Shown piece by piece: positions 29,052-37,645 of a stretch of 64,000 bases of DNA. A program made the translations under genes and the position numbers. The notes beneath the pieces are model-generated. The model did no database searches and was not told where the DNA came from. It worked only from the letters and a program-made list of their open reading frames with translations. Where the stretch lies: assembly GCF_022695595.1 (NCBI RefSeq), contig NZ_CP074380.1:5320001-5384000 (forward strand). Direction: 5' to 3'. The number at the start of each line of letters is the position of its first letter. The first letter of the stretch is position 1. Source of the stretch: Streptomyces sp. MST-110588 (GTDB lineage: Bacteria > Actinomycetota > Actinomycetes > Streptomycetales > Streptomycetaceae).

Positions 29052-32000
29052 GTGTCCGGCGACAGCTTCGTCCATCTGCACAACCACACCGAGTACTCGA
29101 TGCTCGACGGCGCCCAGCGCCTGAAGCCGATGTTCACCGAGGTCGCCCGCCAGGGCATGCCGGCCATCGCCATGTCCGACCACGGCAACATGTTCGGGGC
29201 GTATGAGTTCCAGCAGGTGGCCAAGGGCTTCGACGACGTCAAGCCGGTCATCGGGATCGAGGCGTACGTCGCCCCGTCCTCGCGCCGCCACCGCAAGCAG
29301 GAGTTCTGGGGGCCCGGCGGGGTTCGGGCCATGGCGGACGACGGGGAGGGGTCCAAGGACGTCTCCGGCGGCGGCCGGTTCACCCACATGACCATGTGGG
29401 CGCAGAACGTCCAGGGCCTGCGGAACCTGTTCCACCTCTCGACCGAGGCCGGTTACACCGGGCAGTTCCCGGCCGGCAAGCCGCGCATGGACATGGAGCT
29501 GATCTCCGAGCACGCGCAGGGCATCATCGCGACCACCGGCTGTCCCTCGGGAGCCGTCCAGACCCGGCTGCGCCTGAACCAGTACCCCCAGGCGCGGGAG
29601 GTCGCCGGGGCCTACCAGGACATCTTCGGGAAGGACAGCTACTTCCTGGAACTGATGGACCACGGCCTGGACCTGGAGCGCAACGTCCGCGGCGACCTGC
29701 TGCGCCTGGCCAAGGACCTGGACATCCCGCTGCTGGCCACCAACGACGCGCACTACGTCCTGGAAGAACACGCCGACGCGCACGACAACCTCCTGTGCAT
29801 CGGCGTGGGCAAGAACAAGGACGACCCGAACCGGTTCCGGTTCAACGGCACCGGCTACTACCTGAAGACCGCCGCCCAGATGCGGGAACTGTTCGCCGAA
29901 CTGCCCCAGGCGTGCGACAACACGCTGCTGATCGCCGAGCGCGTCGAGTCCTACGAAGAGGTCTTCGCGCACGAGGACGAGATGCCGCAGTACCCGGACG
30001 TCCCCGAGGGCGAGACCCAGGAGAGCTGGCTGCGCAAGGAGGTGCTGCGGGGACTGGAGATGCGCTACGGCGCACCGGTCCCCGAACACGTCCTGGAGCG
30101 GTTCGAGACGGAGATGAAGGTCATCGGCCCGATGGGCTTCTCCTCCTACTTCCTGGTCGTCGCCGACATCTGCCGCTACGCCCGGGAGAACAGGATCCCC
30201 GTGGGTCCGGGGCGCGGATCGGCGACCGGTTCCATCGTCGCGTACGCCACCCGCATCACCGAGCTGTGCCCGCTGGAGCACGGCCTGCTCTTCGAGAGGT
30301 TCCTGAACCCCGAGCGCATCAACCCGCCCGACGTCGACCTGGACTTCGACGACCGCCGGCGGGACCGGATGGTGCGCTACGTGGTGGAGAAGTACGGCGA
30401 CGAGTACACCGCGATGGTCAACACCTTCGGCAAGCTCAAGGCCAAGAACGCGATCAAGGACACCTCCCGGCTGCTCGGCTACCCCTTCGCCCACGGCGAG
30501 CGGATCACCAAGGCCCTGCCCGGCGACGTGATGGGCAAGTCCATCCCGATCAGCGGCATCTTCGACCCCGAGCACCCCCGGTACGGCGAGGCCGGCGAGA
30601 TCCGGGCGCTGTACGAGGCGGAGCCGGACGTCAAGCGGGTGGTGGACGGCGCCAAGGGCGTCGAGGGCCTGATCCGCAACACCGGGGTGCACGCCGCCGC
30701 GGTCATCCTCTCCAAGACCCGGCTCACCGACCGCATCCCGCTGCACATGCGCGCCAAGGACGGCGTGAAGATCACCGGCTTCGACTACCCGTCCTGCGAG
30801 GACATGGGCCTGGTCAAGATGGACTTCCTGGGCCTGCGGAACCTGGGCGTCATCGACCAGGCCCTGGAGAACGTACGGGAGAACCGCGGCACCACCATCA
30901 CCACCGACACCGTCCCTGCGCCCGGCGCGCAGTCGATCCCCCTGGACGACGCCGCCACCTTCCAGCTCCTGGCCCGCGGCGAGACCTTCGGGGTCTTCCA
31001 GCTCGACGGCGGCGGCATGCGCACCCTGCTCAAACTCATGGAGCCGTCCCGCTTCGAGGACATCGCCGCCGCCCTGGCCCTGTACCGGCCGGGCCCCATG
31101 GCGGCCAACGCCCACACCAACTACGCCCACCGCAAGACCGGCCGCCAGGAGATCACCCCGATCCACCCCGAGCTGAAGGACGCCCTGGAGCCGATCCTCG
31201 GCAACACCTTCCACCTGCTCATCTACCAGGAGCAGATCATGGCCATCGCCCGGCAGCTCGCCGGCTACACCCTGGGCGGCGCCGACCTGCTGCGCCGGGC
31301 CATGGGCAAGAAGAAGCCCGAGGTGCTGGCCGCCGAGTGGGAGAAATTCCACGGCGGCATGCGGGCCAACGGCTACAGCGAGGAGTCCGTCAAGGCGCTG
31401 TGGGACGTCATGCTCCCCTTCTCCGGCTACGCCTTCAACAAATCGCACACCGCCGGCTACGGGCTGGTGTCCTACTGGACCGCCTACCTCAAGGCCAACT
31501 TCCCGGCCGAGTACATGGCCGCGCTGCTCACCTCGGTGGGTGATGACAAGGACAAGGCGGGCGTCTACCTGGCCGATGCCCGCAAGGCCGGGGTGCAGGT
31601 GCTGCCGCCGGACATCAACGAGTCGGTCGCCGACTTCACCGCCGTCGGCGACGACGTACGGTTCGGTCTGCGCTCCGTACGCAACGTCGGGGAGGGCGTC
31701 ATCGAGGCCCTGGTGACCTCCCGTAAGACCAAGGGCAAGTACTCCTCCTTCTCCGACTTCCTGGACAAGGCCGACATCACCGCCCTGAACAAACGGGCCG
31801 TGGACTCCCTGATCAAAGCCGGTGCGTTCGACTCCCTGGGGCACACCCGCAAAGGGCTGGCCGGCGCCCACGAGGCGGCCATCGACGCGATCATTCCCGT
31901 GAAGAAGGCCGCCGCCTTCGGACAGGACAACCTCTTCGCCGCCCTGGACGGCACGGACAGCGCCCAGGAGTCCGCCTTCGGCCTGGACTTCCCCATCGGC

Positions 32001-32648
32001 GAGGGCGAGTGGCCCCGCAAGCAGCTCCTGGCCACCGAACGGGAGATGCTGGGGATGTACGTCTCGGCGCACCCGCTGGACGGCACCGAACACATCCTGG
32101 CCCGCCACCGCGACACCACCATCAGCGAACTGATCGCCTCCGGCCGCACCCAGGGCACCGTACGCCTGTCCGGCCTCCTCACCGGCGTCGACCGCCGGAT
32201 GACCAAGCAGGGCAACGCCTGGGCCATCGCCGGCCTCGCCGACCGCGACGGCGAGATGGAGGTCCTGTACTTCCCCGCCGTCTACGGCCTGGTCCAGCAC
32301 GCGCTGCTCCCCGACAGCGTGGTCTGCGTCCAGGGCCGGCTCAACGAGCGGGACGGCGCGGTCAACCTCTACGGGCAGGAACTCCAGGTGCTGGACGTCT
32401 CGGCGGCCGAGAGCGGCGGGCGGCTCCCCGTGCAGCTCGCCTTCGCCGCCCACCGGGTCACCGAGTCGGCCGTCGCGGAACTCAAGCGCATCCTGACCGC
32501 GCACCACGGCCAGCACCCGGTGCAGATGCGCGTACGCTCCCCCCACAGGACGACCGTCTACGAGCTGGGCTTCCTGGTGGACCCCACCTCCCTCGCCTCC
32601 GACATCAAGGGCGCCTTCGGCCCGGACGTCTGGCTGGGCGCGGGCTGA
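29052..32648 (+). CDS. dnaE: DNA polymerase III alpha subunit, DnaE1 type
   Basis: The product has 1198 residues and starts at GTG 29052. The N-terminal PHP domain keeps its metal ligands (HLHNHTEYSMLDG, MSDHGNMFGAYEF). The polymerase palm has PDVDLDFDD with Asp427 and Asp429, and KMDFLGL with Asp591, the three catalytic Asp positions. Thumb and fingers follow (GPGRGSATGSIVAY, YRPGPMAANAH, IYQEQIM, GYAFNKSHTAGYG), then an (HhH)2 region and an OB fold (GTVRLSGLLTGVDRR). The intact PHP site fits the proofreading seen in actinobacterial DnaE1. It differs from the shorter, error-prone DnaE2 type. Its neighbours are not replication genes, so it may be the replicative copy or a paralogue. Confidence 0.96.
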   Translation: MSGDSFVHLHNHTEYSMLDGAQRLKPMFTEVARQGMPAIAMSDHGNMFGAYEFQQVAKGFDDVKPVIGIEAYVAPSSRRHRKQEFWGPGGVRAMADDGEGSKDVSGGGRFTHMTMWAQNVQGLRNLFHLSTEAGYTGQFPAGKPRMDMELISEHAQGIIATTGCPSGAVQTRLRLNQYPQAREVAGAYQDIFGKDSYFLELMDHGLDLERNVRGDLLRLAKDLDIPLLATNDAHYVLEEHADAHDNLLCIGVGKNKDDPNRFRFNGTGYYLKTAAQMRELFAELPQACDNTLLIAERVESYEEVFAHEDEMPQYPDVPEGETQESWLRKEVLRGLEMRYGAPVPEHVLERFETEMKVIGPMGFSSYFLVVADICRYARENRIPVGPGRGSATGSIVAYATRITELCPLEHGLLFERFLNPERINPPDVDLDFDDRRRDRMVRYVVEKYGDEYTAMVNTFGKLKAKNAIKDTSRLLGYPFAHGERITKALPGDVMGKSIPISGIFDPEHPRYGEAGEIRALYEAEPDVKRVVDGAKGVEGLIRNTGVHAAAVILSKTRLTDRIPLHMRAKDGVKITGFDYPSCEDMGLVKMDFLGLRNLGVIDQALENVRENRGTTITTDTVPAPGAQSIPLDDAATFQLLARGETFGVFQLDGGGMRTLLKLMEPSRFEDIAAALALYRPGPMAANAHTNYAHRKTGRQEITPIHPELKDALEPILGNTFHLLIYQEQIMAIARQLAGYTLGGADLLRRAMGKKKPEVLAAEWEKFHGGMRANGYSEESVKALWDVMLPFSGYAFNKSHTAGYGLVSYWTAYLKANFPAEYMAALLTSVGDDKDKAGVYLADARKAGVQVLPPDINESVADFTAVGDDVRFGLRSVRNVGEGVIEALVTSRKTKGKYSSFSDFLDKADITALNKRAVDSLIKAGAFDSLGHTRKGLAGAHEAAIDAIIPVKKAAAFGQDNLFAALDGTDSAQESAFGLDFPIGEGEWPRKQLLATEREMLGMYVSAHPLDGTEHILARHRDTTISELIASGRTQGTVRLSGLLTGVDRRMTKQGNAWAIAGLADRDGEMEVLYFPAVYGLVQHALLPDSVVCVQGRLNERDGAVNLYGQELQVLDVSAAESGGRLPVQLAFAAHRVTESAVAELKRILTAHHGQHPVQMRVRSPHRTTVYELGFLVDPTSLASDIKGAFGPDVWLGAG

Positions 32649-32815
32649 TCCGCCCGGCGGTGGCCGGTGGCCGGTGGCGGCCCGACCTGTCCGGCGTCGT
32701 CGCCGGCGGTCTTCCGCTCATGCGGGGGCGAGAGGACGAGACGGCCGCCGTTCCTCGTCGGAAGTCTGCTTTCCGGCAGATGTGTGGCAGTTTCCCCCTC
32801 GCGGAAAGTGGGGAC

Positions 32816-34846
32816 ATGACCGACGACGCTGCTCCACCCGACGACGCTGCTCCACCTGCCCCGCTCGCCTCGCCCGCCCCGCCCTTCGCCGCCCCCGGCC
32901 GCCGCCGCGAAGGCCGTCCCCGCCGTGGGCGCCGCCGTCCTGCCCCCGCGAGAGCAGGCGCCTGGGCAGCGGCCCTCCTCGTGGTCGCGGCCGGAACCTC
33001 ACAGGCAGGCCCCGCGCAGGCGGCCCCGCCCGGACCGGCACTGCGGGCGGACACCAACCGCGACGGCCGCCTCACCCCGGACGACGACCCCGGGAAAGCC
33101 GGGTGGACGCGCAGCCGCGGCGCGCTGATGCTGCCCAACGTGGACGACGACCAGCGGCGCTGTGCCACCGCGGGCCCCGGGGCCACACGGCTGCCCGACG
33201 ACCGCCTCGCCGGCTGCCACGACGCCGCGGACACCGTCGTCAACGGCAAGGCCGACCTCGCCGACCTCGCGCCCGTACAGATCAACGCCGTCCCGCACGT
33301 CCGGGCCGGTACCACCGCCACGGTCGCGGCCGACCCCGCCGCCCGGTACCACGTGCGGATCTTCGCCGAACGGCACGGCCGTATGGTCGCGCTGTCGCCC
33401 GGCGACCGGCTGACCACGCGGGAACTGCGCCACGGTGCCCGGCTGGGCGTCGAGGCCCGGGACTTCGTACGCGACCCGAAGCGGTGGAACGGCTTCGCCG
33501 ACATCGTCCTGAGGACCAGCCGCGGCCACGACACCGCCGAGGACCGGGTACGGCTCAAGGTCGCACCGCTGGTCTCCGAGCACGACCTGATGCCCCTACG
33601 GCGGGTGATGACGGCCGACCACACCACCGCGCCGGCGGAGGTGGAGCGCGGCAAGCGCTACGACCCGTCCGCGCAGCCCGCGCCCGTACGGCCCGGGGAG
33701 GCCGCGTTCCGCCGTGACCTGCGCCGCGGCCTGGACCGGGCCGGGCTGCGCGCACCCCTGTACAACTACCCCACGGGCGGGGACGTGTGGATGCAGGACC
33801 TGTTCAAGATGGCCTACGCCTCCATCCCCGCTCCGGGCGGCGGCGAGCACCGCATCCGTGTCGTGGTGCGTTCCGCGGATGTGATGCCGGGCACGGCGAC
33901 ACCCGCCTTCCCGCTCAGGGACGCCTCGCGCAGCGCCTTCCCCCTGCTCCGCGGCCCCGGTACGGGAGTGCTCCAGCAGTACGATCCCCGGCGCGTCGGC
34001 AGCGACGACAGCCGGTACTACGGCTCCTTCAGCTCCACCGGGAACTTCGGCACCCTCCCGCCGTATTCCTGGCGTGGCCACCGCTACCCGGTCGGGCGGA
34101 TCGTCTACGGCGGGACCGGCGGCAAGGAGTCCCCGGACCCCGCCTTCACCCGCATGCTCGCCGCACAGGGCTACCAGCGGCCCATCGCCCTGGACACCGG
34201 TTGGCTGGGGGTCGGGCACATCGACGAGTTCCTGTCCTTCGTCCCGGCGCACAACGCCCGCGGCTGGGTGGCCGTCGTCGCCGACCCCGTACTCGGCCGG
34301 AAACTGCTCACCGACCTCGCCGAGCAGGGGCAGGGCAGCCGGCCGCTGGTGCGGGGGGTCGCCCCGAAGGACACCGAGGACCCCGGACCGACCATCTCCG
34401 AAGCACTGCGCAAGCCCTCCCTCACCCATGGCACCGAGATCGCCCGGCGGGGCATCGACAAGGCCCTGCGCACGCTGCGGGAGGGGGCCGGGCTGACGGA
34501 GCGCGACATCGTACGCGTTCCCGCCCTGTTCACCAGGCTCGACCTGCCCGCCGGATACCCGCGCCACGACGTGGTGGCCAACTACCTGCCCGGCGCGGCC
34601 AACGGCGTCAGCACCGGCACCGGCGTGTACCTGGCACCACGTCAGCACGCCCCCGAGGCAGGCGGCACGGACGACTTCGAGCAGGCCACGCAGCGGGCCC
34701 TGCGCCGGACCGGCACCCGGATCGCCTGGGTGGAGGACTGGGACTACGCCCACCACTTCGGCACCGTCGGCGGCGAAGTGCACTGCGCGACCAACGCCCT
34801 GCGCAGCCTGGACGGCACCCGGCCGTGGTGGACCGAACGCGACTGA
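32816..34846 (+). CDS. Secreted protein-arginine deiminase (PAD family)
   Basis: The product has 676 residues. ATG 32816 is preceded by GTGGGG. An Arg-rich N-terminus leads into a signal peptide (AWAAALLVVAAGTSQAGPAQA). A Ca-binding-like segment (ADTNRDGRLTPDDD) and a Cys pair follow. The C-terminal PAD catalytic domain has the guanidino-modifying set: VWMQDLFKMAY with Asp328, GHIDEFLSF with His468 and Asp470, and GGEVHCATNALR with nucleophile Cys657. PAD enzymes convert peptidyl arginine to citrulline using calcium. A complete, exported bacterial copy suggests action on extracellular proteins, but its target is not indicated. It follows dnaE by 167 bases; no functional link is evident. Confidence 0.92.
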   Translation: MTDDAAPPDDAAPPAPLASPAPPFAAPGRRREGRPRRGRRRPAPARAGAWAAALLVVAAGTSQAGPAQAAPPGPALRADTNRDGRLTPDDDPGKAGWTRSRGALMLPNVDDDQRRCATAGPGATRLPDDRLAGCHDAADTVVNGKADLADLAPVQINAVPHVRAGTTATVAADPAARYHVRIFAERHGRMVALSPGDRLTTRELRHGARLGVEARDFVRDPKRWNGFADIVLRTSRGHDTAEDRVRLKVAPLVSEHDLMPLRRVMTADHTTAPAEVERGKRYDPSAQPAPVRPGEAAFRRDLRRGLDRAGLRAPLYNYPTGGDVWMQDLFKMAYASIPAPGGGEHRIRVVVRSADVMPGTATPAFPLRDASRSAFPLLRGPGTGVLQQYDPRRVGSDDSRYYGSFSSTGNFGTLPPYSWRGHRYPVGRIVYGGTGGKESPDPAFTRMLAAQGYQRPIALDTGWLGVGHIDEFLSFVPAHNARGWVAVVADPVLGRKLLTDLAEQGQGSRPLVRGVAPKDTEDPGPTISEALRKPSLTHGTEIARRGIDKALRTLREGAGLTERDIVRVPALFTRLDLPAGYPRHDVVANYLPGAANGVSTGTGVYLAPRQHAPEAGGTDDFEQATQRALRRTGTRIAWVEDWDYAHHFGTVGGEVHCATNALRSLDGTRPWWTERD

Positions 34847-34885
34847 GTTACCTGCGCTTGCCCTTTGGGCCGCCTGCGCCCGCCT

Positions 34886-35131
34886 TCAGGCCGCCACCCG
34901 GTCGACGTACCGCGTCTCATGAAGTCGACGCCCGTGAGCGATCGGCACGACCAGGGCATACGCCTGCCCGGCGGGCTGCTGCACCCGCGTCGAGCTGCCG
35001 TTCGCGCAGACGCCGCGTTGAGGGCAGGGGGCAGGGGCAGGGGGCAGCCAGGAGGCGTACCGCGCCAAGTCCTGAGCCGGACCCAGGTCCCGGCGGAGGG
35101 CTGAGCCGTGGTCGGCCCGGTAGCGGGTCAT
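34886..35131 (-). CDS. Hypothetical protein, 81 residues, overlapping a lipoprotein-like ORF
   Basis: ATG 35131 overlaps the stop of the upstream small frame as ATGA. The product is Arg/Ala-rich at first (MTRYRADHGSALRRDL) with two Cys (PAPCPQRGVCANGS) and no recognised domain. It could be the second part of a single secreted protein begun at 35253: one extra base in the G run at 35150-35156 would join the frames. Low confidence either way. Confidence 0.35.
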   Translation of the reverse strand: MTRYRADHGSALRRDLGPAQDLARYASWLPPAPAPCPQRGVCANGSSTRVQQPAGQAYALVVPIAHGRRLHETRYVDRVAA

Positions 35132-35253
35132 CCGCCACCGGCGCGGTTGGAGGGGGGTGCGCCGGTGGCGGGGTGCTGCCGGTCGCAGGCGGCGGAGAGG
35201 GTGGTCAGCGACGCAGCCAGCAGCGAGGCCGACACCGCTCTGCGAAGACTCAC
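35128..35253 (-). CDS. Short lipoprotein-like signal sequence ORF
   Basis: GTG 35253 with AAAGGTG upstream opens a 41-residue frame with a typical signal (SLRRAVSASLLAASLTTLSA) and a lipobox ending in AAC. Only 19 residues follow the Cys, so it is either a tiny lipopeptide or the severed front end of the downstream frame at 34886-35131. Paired 11-base palindromes lie 117-150 bases upstream. Confidence 0.4.
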   Translation of the reverse strand: MSLRRAVSASLLAASLTTLSAACDRQHPATGAPPSNRAGGG

Positions 35254-35369
35254 CGACAGCACGCACCTTTGACGGACGGGGCGCCCGACGGGTTCCCGTA
35301 CGAACCCGGTGACCGGGAAATGGTGCGTGGGTGAAGGGCGTGACACGAGCCGGTGGCCCGCGGCGCGTC

Positions 35370-35404
35370 CGTACCGAGTACTTGGGCACGTTCGTACCGA
35401 GTAC
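35370..35404. promoter_or_regulatory. Two direct copies of a palindromic GTACYSRGTAC box
   Basis: CGTACCGAGTAC occurs at 35370-35381 and 35393-35404, 23 bases apart. Each core, GTAC-CGA-GTAC, is an inverted repeat of GTAC. They lie between the end of lysR and the lipoprotein-like ORF, suggesting a paired operator for the latter. No known regulator is assigned. Confidence 0.5.
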
Positions 35405-35418
35405 CTGACCGTGTCATG

Positions 35419-36336
35419 TCAGCGGTCGACCGGGGCCTGTACGGTCGCCCACTGGTCCTGAAGAGCTCGGACCGCCTCGGTGATGGCCGGGCGGCGGGCC
35501 GCGCCGGTGCGCCATACCGCGTACAGCCGTCGTGTCGGCGCCGGTCGTAGGGGCACGGACACCGCTCCCTGCGGCAGTGGGCCGGTACCGAGCCGGGGGA
35601 CCAGTGCGACACCGAGGCCGGCCGCGACCAGCGCCACCTGTGTGTGGTACTCGGCCACCTGGTAGGCCAGGTCGGGTTCGTGTCCGGCCGCGCGCAGGGT
35701 GTGCACCAGCCAGTCGTGGCACACGGAGCCGGGCGGCTGGCATATCCAGCGGTGGCCCCCCAGTTCCTCGCGGCGTACCTCGGTCCGTACGGCCAGGGGG
35801 TGCCCGGCCGGGACGACGAGGGTCGACGGGTCGTCTCCGATGACGGCCCGCTCGGTGCCGGCGGGCGCGGGGAGGGAGGAGATGTCCCAGTCGTGGGTGA
35901 CGGCCAGGTCGATGGCGCCGCGGGCGACCAGCTCCACGGACAGATGCGGGTCGATCTCCAGGAGCCGGGTGTCCAGGGAGGGGTGCCGGCTGCCGAGGCC
36001 GGCGAGCGCGCCGGGCAGCAGGCCCCGGGCGGCGGAGGCGAACGCGCCGATCATCAGCCGCCCGGCCGGACGGCCGCGCCGCTCCTCCAGGTCGGTCTCC
36101 GCCTGCTCCACCAGGTTCAGCAACTGCTGGGCGGTGGCGGCGAGTTCCTCGGCGGCGTCGGTCAAGGCGATACCGCGGCCACGGCGTTCCAGCAGGGTGG
36201 TACGGGTTTCCCGTTCCAGTTTGGCTATCTGCTGGGAGACCGCCGAGGGGGTGTAGCCGAGGGACTCGGCGGCGGCGCCCACCGAGCCGTGCACGGCCAC
36301 CGCGTGCAGCGCCCGCAGCCGGGACAGATCGAGCAT
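35419..36336 (-). CDS. LysR family transcriptional regulator
   Basis: ATG 36336 with GAGGGTGG upstream gives 305 residues; a GTG at 36345 is the alternative. The winged HTH is canonical (LRALHAVAVHGSVGAAAESL, then GYTPSAVSQQIAKLERE). The substrate-binding domain follows (RLMIGAFASAARGLLPGALA, GAIDLAVTHDWD, VALVAAGLGVALVPRLG). It is divergent from an EamA transporter gene with about 100 bases between starts, the usual LysR arrangement, so it probably controls that transporter. The effector is unknown. Confidence 0.93.
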   Translation of the reverse strand: MLDLSRLRALHAVAVHGSVGAAAESLGYTPSAVSQQIAKLERETRTTLLERRGRGIALTDAAEELAATAQQLLNLVEQAETDLEERRGRPAGRLMIGAFASAARGLLPGALAGLGSRHPSLDTRLLEIDPHLSVELVARGAIDLAVTHDWDISSLPAPAGTERAVIGDDPSTLVVPAGHPLAVRTEVRREELGGHRWICQPPGSVCHDWLVHTLRAAGHEPDLAYQVAEYHTQVALVAAGLGVALVPRLGTGPLPQGAVSVPLRPAPTRRLYAVWRTGAARRPAITEAVRALQDQWATVQAPVDR

Positions 36337-36440
36337 GCGGGCCACCCTCTTACCCTCTTCGAACGTTGAGCGTTGCTACATCCAACCATGAAGAAACGCG
36401 CGCTGGTGCTACACGATCCACTCCGGTGATCCTGAGAAAC

Positions 36441-37478
36441 ATGCGACCCGTCCATATCGCCCTGGCCGTGGCAGTCGCGGCTTCCTGGGGACTCAATTTC
36501 GTTGTCATCGAAACCGGACTCGGCCACTTTCCGCCGCTGCTCTTCTGCGCGCTGCGCTTCCTGGTGGCCGCACTGCCCGCCGTCTTCTTCGTCGGCCGGC
36601 CGCCGGTCGCCTGGCGCTGGGTCATCGCGATCGGACTGGTGCTGGGCGTTGCCAAGTTCGGCCTCCTTTTCCTCGGCATGAACCAGGGGATGCCGGCGGG
36701 GCTCTCCTCGCTGGTCGTCCAGGTCCAGGCCGTCTTCACCGCGGTCATCGCCGCGGTGGTACTCGGTGAACGGCCCGGCCCGGTACGGATCGCGGGGATG
36801 GCCGTGGCGCTGTCCGGCATCGCGGTCGCGGCCGTGGCCCAGGGGACCTCCGGACCAGTGCTCGCCTTCGCCCTGGTCATCGCGGCGGCGCTGATGTGGG
36901 GCGTGTCCAACGTCCTGACCCGCAAGGCGGCACCGTCGGACCCGGTGAGCTTCATGGTGTGGGTGAGCGCCGTCCCCGTACTGCCGCTGCTGCTGCTCTC
37001 CCTTCTCTTCGAGGGTCCGGCGGCCGACCGGGCGGCCCTGGCCTCCCTCGACTGGTCCGGCGCGGGCGCGGTGCTCTACGTCGGCTGGGTCGTTACCCTC
37101 CTGGGTTTCGGCATCTGGAACCACCTGCTGCGTACGTACGACGCGTCCACCGTGGCCCCCTTCTCCCTCCTGGTCCCGGTCTTCGGCATGACCTCGGCCG
37201 CGCTGTTCCTGGGCGAGCACATCGACGCGGCCCAGTGGGTGGCTGCCGCCCTGCTCGTGGGCGGCGTGGGCCTGATCTCCATGGCGGGCCGCCTCGGCCG
37301 GCGCGACGGGCCCGTACGCGACCCGGAACCCGCCACCACGGCCCCCCTCACCGCAGCCCCCGCCGCCACGGCCTCCGTCACCACGGCGCCCGCCGCCGAC
37401 GCCGCCACGTCGGCCGTCCCGGTCGACCCCGCCGTTTCGACCGCCCTTCCCGGCCCGTCCGGCGCCTCAAGTCCTTGA
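36441..37478 (+). CDS. EamA/DMT superfamily transporter
   Basis: The product has 345 residues. ATG 36441 is chosen because the hydrophobic protein begins there; the ribosome-binding site is weak. Ten membrane segments form two EamA repeats, the second opening at LAFALVIAAALMWGVSNVL. The motifs GMNQGMPAGLSSLVVQVQAVFTA and APFSLLVPVFGMTSAALFLGE are typical of the YedA/RhaT-like drug/metabolite exporters. An Ala/Thr/Pro tail of about 50 residues follows the last helix. The divergent LysR gene suggests induction by a metabolite, possibly export of an amino acid or similar compound. Confidence 0.9.
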   Translation: MRPVHIALAVAVAASWGLNFVVIETGLGHFPPLLFCALRFLVAALPAVFFVGRPPVAWRWVIAIGLVLGVAKFGLLFLGMNQGMPAGLSSLVVQVQAVFTAVIAAVVLGERPGPVRIAGMAVALSGIAVAAVAQGTSGPVLAFALVIAAALMWGVSNVLTRKAAPSDPVSFMVWVSAVPVLPLLLLSLLFEGPAADRAALASLDWSGAGAVLYVGWVVTLLGFGIWNHLLRTYDASTVAPFSLLVPVFGMTSAALFLGEHIDAAQWVAAALLVGGVGLISMAGRLGRRDGPVRDPEPATTAPLTAAPAATASVTTAPAADAATSAVPVDPAVSTALPGPSGASSP

Positions 37479-37497
37479 GTTCTTAAGTCCTTCGGGT

Positions 37498-37592
37498 TCG
37501 TCCAGCTTCTTCTGCCCCTTCCGCTCCTTCTGTTCCCTCCGCTTCTTCTAGTCCTTTCGATCCTTCCGGTCCTTCTGGCTCCTCGGTCGGTC
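37498..37592 (+). repeat. Polypyrimidine tract in a convergent intergenic region
   Basis: About 95 bases between the EamA gene and a minus-strand isomerase gene are very rich in C and T (units like CCTTCCGCT and CTTCTTCTAGTCC). No hairpin terminator is evident. On the other strand it reads as Gly/Glu-rich triplets without a credible gene. Confidence 0.6.
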
Positions 37593-37645
37593 CTGCCGAC
37601 CGGGGCCCGTCTGAGCGGCCCGGGGAGCGGGGCACCCGGCCGCGC

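Noticed and set aside
28791..32546. 1251-codon minus-strand ORF opposite dnaE
   Set aside because: It is a high-GC shadow of dnaE with no family match; the plus-strand frame holds every polymerase motif.
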